Shown piece by piece: positions 17,621 through 26,198 of a stretch of DNA of 53,275 bases. Position numbers and translations under genes: made by a program. The DNA is from Mesorhizobium amorphae (GTDB taxonomy: Bacteria > Pseudomonadota > Alphaproteobacteria > Rhizobiales > Rhizobiaceae): the NCBI RefSeq assembly GCF_014843845.1, contig NZ_JHQS01000054.1, forward strand, positions 1 to 53,275. The letters are read 5' to 3'. The notes beneath the pieces were generated by a model that saw only the letters and a list, made by a program, of their open reading frames with translations, was not told the origin of the DNA and did not search any database. How positions within the stretch are numbered: position 1 is the stretch's first letter; each line of letters opens with the position of its first letter.

Positions 17621-18370
17621 ATGAGCGTGGCTGAAAAATCCGAGAAGAAATCCGGCGGGCTTGGCGAAACCGTCAGCGTCATCATTCAGGCGTTGGTGCT
17701 TGCGCTGGTCATCCGCACGCTCCTGTTTCAGCCGTTTTCGATCCCGTCCGGGTCGATGCGGCCGACCCTGCTCGAAGGCGACTATCTGTTCGTCACCAAA
17801 TGGTCCTACGGCTATTCGCACTATTCGCTGCCGTTCGGCCCCGACATCTTCTCGGGCCGCATCTGGGGCGCCGCGCCCAAGCGCGGCGACGTCGCGGTGT
17901 TCAAGTTCCCGCCGGACCCGTCCATCGACTACATCAAGCGCGTCGTCGGCCTGCCGGGCGACAAGATCCAGGTCAAGGACGGTCAGCTCTTCATCAATGG
18001 CGTCGGCGTGCCGCGCGTGAAGACGGGACAGATCGACAACCCCGACATCACCGAGGCCCAGGGCCCGGTCGATGTCTATCGCGAGACGCTGCCCAACGGC
18101 GTCTCCTATGACACGCTCGACCTGACGCCCAATTCGATCGGCGATAACACGCGCGAATTCGACGTGCCGCCCGGCCATTATTTCATGATGGGCGACAATC
18201 GCGACAATTCCTCCGACAGCCGCTTCACCGTCGGCTTTGTGCCGGAGGAGAATCTGGTCGGCCGCGCCAACATCATCTTCTTCTCGATCGCCGACGGCGC
18301 CAGCCCGCTCGAGATCTGGAAATGGCCGTCGCTGATGCGCGTGTCGCGCCTGTTCAACTTCGTCGACTAG
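17621..18370 (+). CDS. lepB: Signal peptidase I
   Basis: LepB removes signal peptides from exported proteins at the outer face of the inner membrane. The 249-residue form has one N-terminal membrane helix (about 16-37), the serine nucleophile Ser45 in IPSGSMRPTL and the general base Lys106 in YIKRVVGLPGD, plus MMGDNRDNSSDSR and VGRANIIFFS. I start at ATG 17621 after GAGG; an in-frame ATG at 17540 would add 27 residues and overlap acpS, but lacks family similarity. rnc begins two bases after the stop. Confidence 0.95.
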   Translation: MSVAEKSEKKSGGLGETVSVIIQALVLALVIRTLLFQPFSIPSGSMRPTLLEGDYLFVTKWSYGYSHYSLPFGPDIFSGRIWGAAPKRGDVAVFKFPPDPSIDYIKRVVGLPGDKIQVKDGQLFINGVGVPRVKTGQIDNPDITEAQGPVDVYRETLPNGVSYDTLDLTPNSIGDNTREFDVPPGHYFMMGDNRDNSSDSRFTVGFVPEENLVGRANIIFFSIADGASPLEIWKWPSLMRVSRLFNFVD

Positions 18371-18372
18371 GC

Positions 18373-19128
18373 ATGGTGGCGACAAAGCGGTTGACCGCCG
18401 ATGCGCTCGCCGAAGCGTTGATGCAGCGCACCGGCCACGCCTTTGCCGACCGCCAGCGTCTGCAGCGCGCGCTGACCCATGCCAGCGCCCGCTCCACCCA
18501 TGCCGGCGTCGACTATGAGCGCTTCGAGTTCCTCGGCGACCGCGTTCTCGGCCTTGTCGTCGCCGACATGCTGCTCGCGGCATTTCCGGACGCCGCCGAG
18601 GGCGAATTGTCGCTTCGGCTGAACGCACTGGTCAATGCCGAGGCGCTGTCCGAGATCGCCGAGGAGATCGGGCTGCCGGAGCTGATCCGCGCCGGTTCCG
18701 ACGTGCGCGGTCTCGACGGGCGCAAGCGCGTCAATTTGCGCGCCGATGCGCTGGAATCGCTGATCGCCGTGCTCTATCTCGACGGCGGCCTGGAGGCGGC
18801 TCGCGCCTTCATCCATAAATTCTGGCAGCCACGCTCGCTGGCAATCGGCGCCGCTCGTCGCGATGCCAAGACCGAATTGCAGGAATGGGCGCATCAGGCG
18901 GCGGCGGGCGCCATGCCGGCCTACCGCATCGATGGTCGCGAGGGACCGGACCACGATCCCTTGTTCACCGTCAGCGTCAAGGTCGGCCAGTTTGCGCCGG
19001 CCATCGGCAGCGGCCGCTCCAAGCGCGAGGCCGAGCAGGCGGCCGCCGCCGCACTGCTTATGCGCGAAGGCGTCTGGGTCGCATCGGCCCAAAAATCGGA
19101 ATCGATTTTTGGAGAGCACGATGCGTAG
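18373..19128 (+). CDS. rnc: Ribonuclease III
   Basis: Double-strand-specific endoribonuclease for rRNA maturation and mRNA regulation, 251 residues. The catalytic domain (about 10-150) has ERFEFLGDRVLGLVV and ADALESLIAVLYLDGG with the magnesium-binding acids. The dsRNA-binding domain (about 175-243) has TELQEWAHQ and GSGRSKREAEQAAAAALL. The last dozen codons (from about 19091) fall in what looks like an inserted palindromic repeat, so the tail AQKSESIFGEHDA may not be native. The gene starts two bases after the lepB stop and is followed by a long hairpin, then era. Confidence 0.95.
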   Translation: MVATKRLTADALAEALMQRTGHAFADRQRLQRALTHASARSTHAGVDYERFEFLGDRVLGLVVADMLLAAFPDAAEGELSLRLNALVNAEALSEIAEEIGLPELIRAGSDVRGLDGRKRVNLRADALESLIAVLYLDGGLEAARAFIHKFWQPRSLAIGAARRDAKTELQEWAHQAAAGAMPAYRIDGREGPDHDPLFTVSVKVGQFAPAIGSGRSKREAEQAAAAALLMREGVWVASAQKSESIFGEHDA

Positions 19129-19182
19129 ATTCAAAGTCTTAGAGCGTCCTTTGCGCGTCCAAGAGGACGCGCGGCGCTCTAA
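19091..19182. repeat. Palindromic intergenic repeat overlapping the rnc 3' end
   Basis: Two hairpins lie in tandem. The first (AAAAATCG 19091-19098 with CGATTTTT 19103-19110) is inside the rnc reading frame. The second has termini TTAGAGCG (19139-19146) and CGCTCTAA (19175-19182) and an inner 8-bp stem GCGCGTCC (19153-19160) with GGACGCGC (19165-19172) closing on an AAGA loop. I recall near-identical sequences scattered through Mesorhizobium genomes; that was not checked. The transcript would carry a long double-stranded stem between rnc and era. Confidence 0.7.
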
Positions 19183-19197
19183 CGAAGGGAGTGCGGC

Positions 19198-20130
19198 ATG
19201 ACCGCCACCGAAGACCTCGCTCCGGCAACAGAAGGTCCCGCCACGCGCTCCGGCTTCGTCGCGCTGATCGGCGCGCCCAATGCCGGCAAGTCGACGCTGG
19301 TCAACCAGCTGGTCGGCGCCAAGGTGTCGATCGTCACCCACAAGGTGCAGACCACCCGCGCCATCGTGCGCGGCATCGCCACGCATGAGAACGCGCAGAT
19401 CGTCTTCATCGACACGCCGGGCATCTTCAAGCCGAAGCGGCGGCTGGACACGGCCATGGTGACCACCGCCTGGGGCGGCGCCAAGGATGCCGATGTGGTG
19501 CTCTTGCTGATCGATGCCGAGCGCGGCATCAGGGGCGATGCCGACGCCATCCTGGAGCGGCTGAAGGATGTGCGCCAGCCGATGGTGCTGATCCTCAACA
19601 AGGTCGACCGCGTCAAGCACGAGGCGCTGCTGGCGCTCGCCGCGGCCGCCAACGAACGCGTGCCGTTCAAGCGCACCTTCATGGTCTCGGCGCTGACCGG
19701 CTCCGGCTGCAAGGACCTGCTCGACTATCTCGCCGAGACGCTTCCCGCCGGTCCCTGGTACTATCCGGAGGACCAGATCTCCGACCTGCCGATGCGCCAG
19801 CTGGCGGCCGAGATCACCCGCGAAAAGCTGTATCTGCGGCTGCATCAGGAACTGCCTTACTCCTCCCATATCGAGACCGAGAAATGGGAAGAGAAGAAGG
19901 ACGGCTCGGTGCGTATCGACCAGACGATCTATGTCGAGCGCGACAGCCAGAAGAAGATCGTGCTCGGCCACAAGGGCGAGACCATCCGCGCCATTGGCCA
20001 GGCGGCGCGCATGGAGATTGCAGGCATCCTCGAACAGAAGGTGCACCTGTTCCTGTTCGTCAAGGTGCGCGAGAACTGGGGCGACGACCCCGAGCGCTAC
20101 CGCGAGATGGGGCTCGACTTTCCACATTGA
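19198..20130 (+). CDS. era: GTPase Era
   Basis: Era binds 16S rRNA and helps assemble the 30S subunit. The 310-residue protein has the GTPase motifs G1 GAPNAGKST, G3 DTPGIF, G4 NKVD and SALTGSG, then a C-terminal KH domain (about 220-300) with VLGHKGETIRAIGQAARMEI. ATG 19198 follows GAAGGGAG. It lies 69 bases after rnc, the usual pairing, here separated by a palindromic repeat. Confidence 0.97.
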   Translation: MTATEDLAPATEGPATRSGFVALIGAPNAGKSTLVNQLVGAKVSIVTHKVQTTRAIVRGIATHENAQIVFIDTPGIFKPKRRLDTAMVTTAWGGAKDADVVLLLIDAERGIRGDADAILERLKDVRQPMVLILNKVDRVKHEALLALAAAANERVPFKRTFMVSALTGSGCKDLLDYLAETLPAGPWYYPEDQISDLPMRQLAAEITREKLYLRLHQELPYSSHIETEKWEEKKDGSVRIDQTIYVERDSQKKIVLGHKGETIRAIGQAARMEIAGILEQKVHLFLFVKVRENWGDDPERYREMGLDFPH

Positions 20131-20131
20131 C

Positions 20132-20169
20132 GGTAAAAAAAGATGCGGCGCCCCGGATAAGGGCGCCGC
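20132..20169 (-). terminator. Intrinsic terminator of the CPBP gene, possibly bidirectional
   Basis: A 9-bp perfect G+C stem (20145-20153 with 20161-20169) and a 7-base loop is followed on the minus strand by ATCTTTTTTACC. It sits between the convergent era and CPBP genes and can stop both, though era lacks a downstream T run. Confidence 0.85.
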
Positions 20170-20190
20170 GCTCATTCTTGCAGATTTTGT

Positions 20191-20991
20191 TCAGGCCGCA
20201 GCGACGGCACGCTGCGTCTTTGGCCGGCGCACAAAACTCTCAGTGCCGTACCAGGCGACGATTGCTGCTGCGATCACCGCCCAGATTGCAACACCGATCC
20301 ATTGCTGCTGCACATAGTCGCCGTCGGTAAACACCTTGCCCAGGAAGCGCACGCTGTTTTGGTGCGTGACGTGCATGATGAAGGCGAGAAGCACACTACC
20401 GGTGTTCTGATAGAGCCAGGTGAACACCACGCTTGCCAGCACGACGTTGATCGTGCCGTAGAGGCTGAGGTCACCGACCAGGCCGAGCGGGACGTGCCAG
20501 ATGGCCCAGATCACGCCGAGGATCAGGCTGCCGGTCAGCGCCGAATGGCTGGCGAGCAGGCGAGGCGTCGCAAAGCCGCGCCATCCCGGCTCTTCGCCGA
20601 GCGGGCCGCTGAAGACGGCATAGAGCACGATGATCGGCAGCATCTCGGCCATGGCGGGAATATTGCCCCAGGCCGGTGCCGCAGCGCCGAACAGCGGGTT
20701 GATCAGGATCGAGGCCAGCTGCGCTCCAGACGGCAGGCCGAACGCCACCAGATACCAGAAGGGCTGCACCCGCCATTTCACCATCGAGGCGAGGATGGCC
20801 TTGACCGACCCCCAGCCTCCTGAAATCGCGGCGACGATGAACCCGGAAACGATCGGGCCGAAGGTGAACCAGGGTATGCTGTCGCCGTTCGACCGCCAGA
20901 ACGGGATGAACGCCAGCCACGTCAGGCCGAGCGTCAGCGAAAAGAAGGATATCAACTGGTGCCTTCGCACCAGGTCCAGGAAGGAAGTCAT
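20191..20991 (-). CDS. CPBP-family intramembrane metalloprotease (CAAX/Abi)
   Basis: A 266-residue polytopic protein with about eight hydrophobic segments. The family motifs are intact: EExxxR as Glu133/Glu134 and Arg138 in GEEPGWRGFA, His166 in WAIWHVPL, and His207 in FIMHVTHQN. CPBP proteins are glutamate-dependent intramembrane proteases; bacterial members act in bacteriocin self-protection, protein processing or unknown roles. The gene is inserted between era and recO on the opposite strand, unlike the compact core order, so it may be a lineage-specific addition. Confidence 0.88.
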   Translation of the reverse strand: MTSFLDLVRRHQLISFFSLTLGLTWLAFIPFWRSNGDSIPWFTFGPIVSGFIVAAISGGWGSVKAILASMVKWRVQPFWYLVAFGLPSGAQLASILINPLFGAAAPAWGNIPAMAEMLPIIVLYAVFSGPLGEEPGWRGFATPRLLASHSALTGSLILGVIWAIWHVPLGLVGDLSLYGTINVVLASVVFTWLYQNTGSVLLAFIMHVTHQNSVRFLGKVFTDGDYVQQQWIGVAIWAVIAAAIVAWYGTESFVRRPKTQRAVAAA

Positions 20992-21238
20992 GTCGGGTCC
21001 TCTCGACGGGCAGAGGAATCATGAGAGGTCGCCGGGCTGCCCGATCGGTCGACATGCATCTGGAACGAGCCGGTCGAATTTGTTCGGCGGTCGGTCAACC
21101 TGTCCTTACTGCCGCCCGCGCGGTCAAAAATCCCGAGCGCTTTCTGATGGATTTCCGATATTTGCCATTGGCAGCATTCCCCGGGCCCGGCCCGGTCCAA
21201 TCTTGATTTCGCTCTCCAATCGGTGAAATGCTCAGGCC

Positions 21239-22003
21239 ATGGAATGGCGCGACGAGGGAATCATTCTCGGCACCCGCAAGCATGGCGAAACCAGCGCCAT
21301 CCTCGAGGTGATGACGCGCGCCCATGGACGCCATCTCGGACTGGTGCGCGGCGGCCGCTCGCGCAAGCAGCAGCCGGTGCTGCAGCCCGGCAATCGCGTC
21401 GATCTTCTGTGGCGGGCGCGGCTCGACGAGCATCTCGGCACCTTCCAGGCCGAGGCGATCGAGATGAACGCCGCCCGGCTGATGGACAGCGCGGTGGCCG
21501 TCTACGGCCTGCAGACCATGGCCGCGCATCTTCGCCTGTTGCCCGAACGCGACGCCCATGGCGGCCTCTACGAGACGCTGGCCGTGATGATCGCCCATCT
21601 CGACGATGCCGACGCCGCCGGTGAGTTGGTGGCACGTTTCGAGCTGCTCATCCTCGACGAGCTCGGCTTCGGCCTCGATCTCAGCCAATGCGCGGCGACC
21701 GGAACAAGGCAGGATCTCGCCTATGTGTCGCCGAAATCCGGCCGCGCCGTCTCGCGCGCTGCTGGTGCTGCCTGGCACGACAAGATGCTGGCGCTGCCGG
21801 CCTTCCTGCAGCGCGGCTCCGGCTTGCGCGCAGATCCGGCAGCGCTGGAGGACGCCTTCCGGCTGACCGGCTTCTTCTTCACGCGCCATGTCTACGAGCC
21901 GCGTGGCCTCGAGCCCCCGGACGCCCGCGCCGGCTTCCTTGCCGCTCTGCGCAGGCACAATGCGCCGGGCAAGGTGGCCGCTGCAGAAACCACCGGACAG
22001 TAG
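21239..22003 (+). CDS. recO: DNA repair protein RecO
   Basis: RecO (254 residues) helps load RecA onto SSB-coated DNA in the RecFOR pathway. It has the N-terminal OB-fold pattern EWRDEGIILGTRKHGETSAILEVMT and HLGLVRGGRSRK, then a helical C-terminal domain ending in RLTGFFFTRHVYEPRG. The zinc-binding cysteine cluster of some RecO proteins is not seen. Together with rnc and era it is part of the standard alphaproteobacterial cluster, here interrupted by the CPBP gene. The 247-base gap upstream holds the CPBP and recO promoters but no obvious gene. Confidence 0.94.
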   Translation: MEWRDEGIILGTRKHGETSAILEVMTRAHGRHLGLVRGGRSRKQQPVLQPGNRVDLLWRARLDEHLGTFQAEAIEMNAARLMDSAVAVYGLQTMAAHLRLLPERDAHGGLYETLAVMIAHLDDADAAGELVARFELLILDELGFGLDLSQCAATGTRQDLAYVSPKSGRAVSRAAGAAWHDKMLALPAFLQRGSGLRADPAALEDAFRLTGFFFTRHVYEPRGLEPPDARAGFLAALRRHNAPGKVAAAETTGQ

Positions 22004-22042
22004 CGAGGCACCTATCCGTCTTTCCGCCGCTCCATGAAATCG

Positions 22043-22477
22043 TCAAGGATGGCGCGCTGACCTCTCAGGATCTTGAGGCCCGGCCTCAGGCAACGAAAAC
22101 CAGCCGGCCCTGTCTACTTCGGGAAACTCCTTTATCGAGCCCGACCTTGGCGGCCACTCCATCGTGAACATGTTGCTCCTGATAGCGTCTGCGTCGACAT
22201 CCGCTTCGACGCTCCATGCGATCACGATCTTGCCGCCCGGTTGACGATAGCTGCCGACAGGCTCGAAATGCCCATCGATCGCGACGCCGAGTTCCTCTTC
22301 GGCCTCGCGTTGTGCGGCCGCCAGTTCACTTTCGTTCTCGCCGACAAGCCCCTTGGGAATGGACCACGCGCCGTCATCCTTTCTTGCCCAGAACGGGCCG
22401 CCGGGATGGACCAGCAGAAACTCGAGAATGCCGGCGTTTCTCCTGTGGATCAGCAGGCCTGCACTTCGATTCGGCAT
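22043..22477 (-). CDS. NUDIX hydrolase
   Basis: A 144-residue NUDIX protein; the box GLVGENESELAAAQREAEEELGV (about 43-65) carries all the required Gly and Glu residues in the pattern Gx5Ex7REUxEExGU. The N-terminus MPNRSAGLLIHRR and FLLVHPGGPFWARKDDGAWSIPKG fit the group often annotated as dATP/ADP-ribose-type or diadenosine polyphosphate hydrolases. The substrate is not determinable. I start at ATG 22477 because the upstream extension lacks similarity. Confidence 0.88.
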   Translation of the reverse strand: MPNRSAGLLIHRRNAGILEFLLVHPGGPFWARKDDGAWSIPKGLVGENESELAAAQREAEEELGVAIDGHFEPVGSYRQPGGKIVIAWSVEADVDADAIRSNMFTMEWPPRSGSIKEFPEVDRAGWFSLPEAGPQDPERSARHP

Positions 22478-22737
22478 CGACAATCCCCATCGCTTTTGCC
22501 GCGAGCAGCCGAGGATACCACGAGTATTTGGCAGCTGGCGGCGGGCAACCTCGTTATCAGCCATCCCCGGCTTTTTCGACGCGACGGCGAGGGATAACGG
22601 CTGCAAGCCGCTGGCATTTGCCAACGAAACATGCTCGATCTTTCCTGCCACCCATCTGGCAATGCGTTGAGCCTAGGGACCGGCCGTCTGGCCGCCGCAT
22701 TTGTCAATGACAACTGGCCTGGTTTGGGGGAGCCGCC

Positions 22738-25542
22738 ATGTTTGAGAGCCTGATCGGCCTTGCCGCCATCATCGCCCTGTTCGTCATCATTTCGCGCCAG
22801 CAAAGCCGCATCGGCCTGATCGAACGCGAACTCGGCGCGCTGCGCAGCCTCGTGCTTTCGGGCTCCATGCCAGCAGCCAAACCCGCCGAACAGGCGGTGA
22901 CCGACGGCAAGCTCGCAGATGCTGCCCCGGAAGCAACTGCGGCTGCCGATCTTGCGGCGCCACCGGCGAGCGACGCTGTCTCAGCAGCAATGGCCGCCGC
23001 CCCTGGTGAGACCACCAGCAGCGAGGTGGTGTCCGGCCCGTGGACCGCGGGCGAGACTCCGCCAGAAACGGCAGCGCCGGCCGCAGCCGAACCCGCCGAG
23101 GTGGCCAAGCCGGCGGCGAAGGCCGCGCGCCAGTCCGACGTCGAGACAGCGCTCGGCACCCGCTGGGCGGTCTGGGTCGGTGGTATCGCGCTGGCATTGG
23201 GCGGGCTGTTCCTGATCCGCTACACAATCGAGGCCGGCATTTTCGGCCCCGGCGTGCGGCTCACCATGGCCGCGCTCCTCGGCCTGGTCCTGGTCGTCGG
23301 TGGCGAATTCATCCGCCGCACCGGCTTCAAGGTGCCGGTGCAGGGCGCTGCCGGCGCCTATATCCCGGCAATCCTGACGGCCGCCGGCGCCTTCATCCTG
23401 TTCGGCACCGTCTATGCCGCGCATGGCATTTACGGCTTCATCGGCCCCACGCTCGCCTTCACCTTGCTCGGCGTCATCGGCGTGGCAACGATCGCCGCCG
23501 CACTGGTTCACGGCCAGGCGCTGGCCGGCATCGGCCTTGTCGGCGCCATGGTGACGCCGGCGCTTGTCGCCGCCGAGGCGCCCAATCCCTGGGCGCTGTT
23601 CGGCTATCTGGCGATCGTGCTCGCCGCCACCGGCGTCATCGCCCGCATGCGCGACTGGAAGTTGCTGATGGCCGCGGCCTTCGCCGGCACCGGCATCTGG
23701 ACCATCCTCTACATGACCGACGCGCCCGGCGTGAACCTCTCCACCATCCTGTTCATCAATGCCGTCACGCTTGCCGTGCTCGCCTTTGTCTGGCTCGGCG
23801 GTCGTGGCGAGGAAGAACCCGTAAGCCGGTTCGACTGGCCGTCCATCGCGCCGGCTTTCTTCGTTGCCTTTTCGGCACTGGGCCTGTCCGTCGATCCGGA
23901 CTTCGCCGCCGCCGGCTATGCCTTGCCGGGCGCGGTCCTGCTCGCCGCCATGCTGGCCGTCGCACTTTATCGGCCAAGCGCGTTGCCGCTTCTCCATGCC
24001 GCCGGGCTGGTCACCGTGATGATCTATCTCGGCATCATCCCGCCGACCTCCATCGGCTCCGATATCGTCGGCGGCAGCCTCGGCGTCGATGGCCAGCCGG
24101 CGGTGGTGTCCGATGCCTTGACGCGCAACATCGGTGTCGGGCTTGGCCTGCTGTTCATCGCCGTCGGCTTCTGGGCCGCGCGTCGATGGGCGGCCTCGAC
24201 GCCGATCCACGCCGCGTCCTGGGCGGCATGGGGCGTCATCGCCCCGCTGGTCGTCCTGCTGGCGCTCTGGTTGACCTTCGGCAATCTCGATCGCGATCTT
24301 CTCTACGCTGCGGTTGCTGCGCTTCTGGTCGTGGTCTTCGCTGCCGGCGGCGAGTGGATTGCGCGCGCCGAAGAGCCGCCGCTCAAGGGCGGCGCTTCCG
24401 TGTCTTTCGCGCTTGGCGGCGCGGCGGTCGCCGGCCTGCTGATGCTGCATATGGCTTTCGGCTCCGGCTGGACCACCGTCCTCATCGGCGCCGCGGCCAT
24501 CGTGCCGGCGCTGGCGACGCGCTGGCGGTCCTATCCGGTGCTCGGCTGGATCTCGGTCGCCGCGGCCGTCGCCGTGCTCAGCCGCGTCGCCTACGACCCG
24601 ACGATCGTCGGCGCCGGCTTGCTGTCGACGACGCCGGTCTTCAACTGGCTGCTGCTTGGATATGGCGTGCCGGCGCTGGCCTTCGGCTTTGCCGCCTGGC
24701 AGCTTGCCCGCACCACCAATGGCCGGCCGCGGCTCGCCATGGAAGCAGCGGCGGCGCTGTTTGCGCTGCTTACGCTCGCCATGCTGGTGCGCCACGCCAT
24801 GCATGGCGGCGTCATCGACACGGGTGCGATGACGCTCGCCGAACAGGCGATCTACACGCTGATCGCCATCGGCGCCGGCGCCATCCTGGTCGCCATCGAC
24901 ATGCGCTCGCCAAGCTCGGTGCTGCGCTATGGGTCGATGGCCGCCGGTGTGGGTTCGGTCGCCTTCATCGTTATCCGGCATTTCGTGATGCTGAATCCGC
25001 TGTTATCAGACGAATCGACAGGCCAGATCCCGGTGTTCAATCTGTTGTTCCTCGCCTATCTCCTGCCGGCGGTCGCCGCCGGGGGATTGGCGCTCTACGC
25101 CAGGGACAAGCGGCCGAAATGGTATGCGCAGATGCTGGCCGTGGTGGCGGCCGTGCTTGCTCTGGCCTACGCCACGCTGTCGGTCAGGCGGCTGTTCAAG
25201 GGCGAGTTCATTGGCCTGTGGAGCGGGCTCGGCCAGCTCGAGACCTACACCTACTCGGCACTCTGGCTGATCATCGGCGTGGCGCTGCTCACCGCCGGCG
25301 TGTGGCTGAAGTCGCAGGTGCTGCGCATTGCCTCGGCGGCGCTGATTGCGATTGCCGTGCTGAAGGTCTTCCTCTTCGACATGTCGGAGCTGGAAGGGGT
25401 GTTGCGCGCGCTGTCCTTCATCGGCCTAGGTGCTGTGCTGATCGGCATCGGCCTGTTCTACCAGCGGCTGCTGACGAGGGCTGCAAAGGACGCGGACAAA
25501 GACAAGCAGGAACAGGCAGATTCCAATCCCGTCCGGGAATAA
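22738..25542 (+). CDS. DUF2339 large polytopic membrane protein
   Basis: A 934-residue inner-membrane protein. It starts with a hydrophobic segment (about 4-20) and a short coiled region (SRQQSRIGLIERELGALRS), then an Ala/Pro/Glu-rich linker (about 45-130), then roughly two dozen hydrophobic helices to near residue 915. The segment ALGTRWAVWVGGIALALGGL opens the conserved DUF2339 core. The function is unknown; the family is sometimes speculated to act in envelope or transport processes. The 137-base gap to the sigma factor gene includes a weak hairpin. Confidence 0.9.
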   Translation: MFESLIGLAAIIALFVIISRQQSRIGLIERELGALRSLVLSGSMPAAKPAEQAVTDGKLADAAPEATAAADLAAPPASDAVSAAMAAAPGETTSSEVVSGPWTAGETPPETAAPAAAEPAEVAKPAAKAARQSDVETALGTRWAVWVGGIALALGGLFLIRYTIEAGIFGPGVRLTMAALLGLVLVVGGEFIRRTGFKVPVQGAAGAYIPAILTAAGAFILFGTVYAAHGIYGFIGPTLAFTLLGVIGVATIAAALVHGQALAGIGLVGAMVTPALVAAEAPNPWALFGYLAIVLAATGVIARMRDWKLLMAAAFAGTGIWTILYMTDAPGVNLSTILFINAVTLAVLAFVWLGGRGEEEPVSRFDWPSIAPAFFVAFSALGLSVDPDFAAAGYALPGAVLLAAMLAVALYRPSALPLLHAAGLVTVMIYLGIIPPTSIGSDIVGGSLGVDGQPAVVSDALTRNIGVGLGLLFIAVGFWAARRWAASTPIHAASWAAWGVIAPLVVLLALWLTFGNLDRDLLYAAVAALLVVVFAAGGEWIARAEEPPLKGGASVSFALGGAAVAGLLMLHMAFGSGWTTVLIGAAAIVPALATRWRSYPVLGWISVAAAVAVLSRVAYDPTIVGAGLLSTTPVFNWLLLGYGVPALAFGFAAWQLARTTNGRPRLAMEAAAALFALLTLAMLVRHAMHGGVIDTGAMTLAEQAIYTLIAIGAGAILVAIDMRSPSSVLRYGSMAAGVGSVAFIVIRHFVMLNPLLSDESTGQIPVFNLLFLAYLLPAVAAGGLALYARDKRPKWYAQMLAVVAAVLALAYATLSVRRLFKGEFIGLWSGLGQLETYTYSALWLIIGVALLTAGVWLKSQVLRIASAALIAIAVLKVFLFDMSELEGVLRALSFIGLGAVLIGIGLFYQRLLTRAAKDADKDKQEQADSNPVRE

Positions 25543-25615
25543 ACCGCTGGATACCAACGTTATTCCTTTGCTTGGGTGACTGGAGCGCCGACCGCTTCGC
25601 GCTGGCCGCTTGCGC

Positions 25616-25636
25616 CGCGCCGTGAAGGCGCGTTCA
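25616..25636 (+). terminator. Weak hairpin between DUF2339 and sigma factor genes
   Basis: CGCGCC (25616-25621), loop GTGAA, GGCGCG (25627-25632), followed by TTCAATT. The stem is short and the T run broken, so termination would be partial. Confidence 0.3.
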
Positions 25637-25679
25637 ATTGCGATGAAATAAAATAGAGGCGACCTCGAAAACAGCGGTC

Positions 25680-26198
25680 ATGAACGAGAAGAAGGCAGCG
25701 ATCCTTGGCGAAATACCGCGTCTGCGCCGCTACGCACGTTCGCTGCTGCGCGACCGCGATTCCGCCGACGATCTCGTCCAGGACTGCCTGGAGCGCGCGT
25801 TGGTCAGGCTCGACAACTGGCAGACGGGAGAGAGCCCCAGGAGGTGGCTGTTTACGATCATGCATCATTTGTTCATCGACCAGATGCGCAAGGTGAACCG
25901 CCGCGGCGAGGCGCAGATGCTGCCGCTCGAGGCCGGTGAGGCGCAGGCCGCCCCCGCCGAGCAGGTCGAAAGCATTGCCTCGCGCGAGATCATCGACGCG
26001 TTGCAGGCGATCAGCCCCGACCGCCGCGCCGCGCTGGTGATGGTCGCCATCGAAGGCTTTTCCTATGCAGAGGCCGCCAACATCCTCGGTGTGCCGGCCG
26101 GCACGCTGATGTCGCGCATCGCGCGCGGCCGCGAAGAGTTGCGCGGTCTGCTCGACGACAGCGCGCGCCGCCGCTCGATAAGGGTTGTCGAGAAATGA
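25680..26198 (+). CDS. ECF-family RNA polymerase sigma factor
   Basis: A 172-residue group-4 sigma factor with region 2 (about 10-75: RDRDSADDLVQDCLERALVRL and RRWLFTIMHHLFIDQMRK) and region 4 (about 110-160: LVMVAIEGFSYAEAANILGVPAGTLMSRIARGREELR). Regions 1 and 3 are absent, as usual. The next gene overlaps by four bases (ATGA) and encodes a membrane protein of anti-sigma type, so the pair forms a signalling module. The inducing signal and regulon are unknown; I see no clear EcfG-type promoter in front. Confidence 0.93.
   Translation: MNEKKAAILGEIPRLRRYARSLLRDRDSADDLVQDCLERALVRLDNWQTGESPRRWLFTIMHHLFIDQMRKVNRRGEAQMLPLEAGEAQAAPAEQVESIASREIIDALQAISPDRRAALVMVAIEGFSYAEAANILGVPAGTLMSRIARGREELRGLLDDSARRRSIRVVEK

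Noticed and set aside
22981..24981. A 666-codon minus-strand frame within the DUF2339 gene
   Set aside because: The composition is His/Asp/Gly/Arg-rich, typical of an antisense shadow; no domain is recognisable.
23040..25625. An 861-codon plus-strand frame overlapping DUF2339 in another frame
   Set aside because: Arg/Ala-rich without recognisable domains, while the other frame gives a convincing membrane protein.
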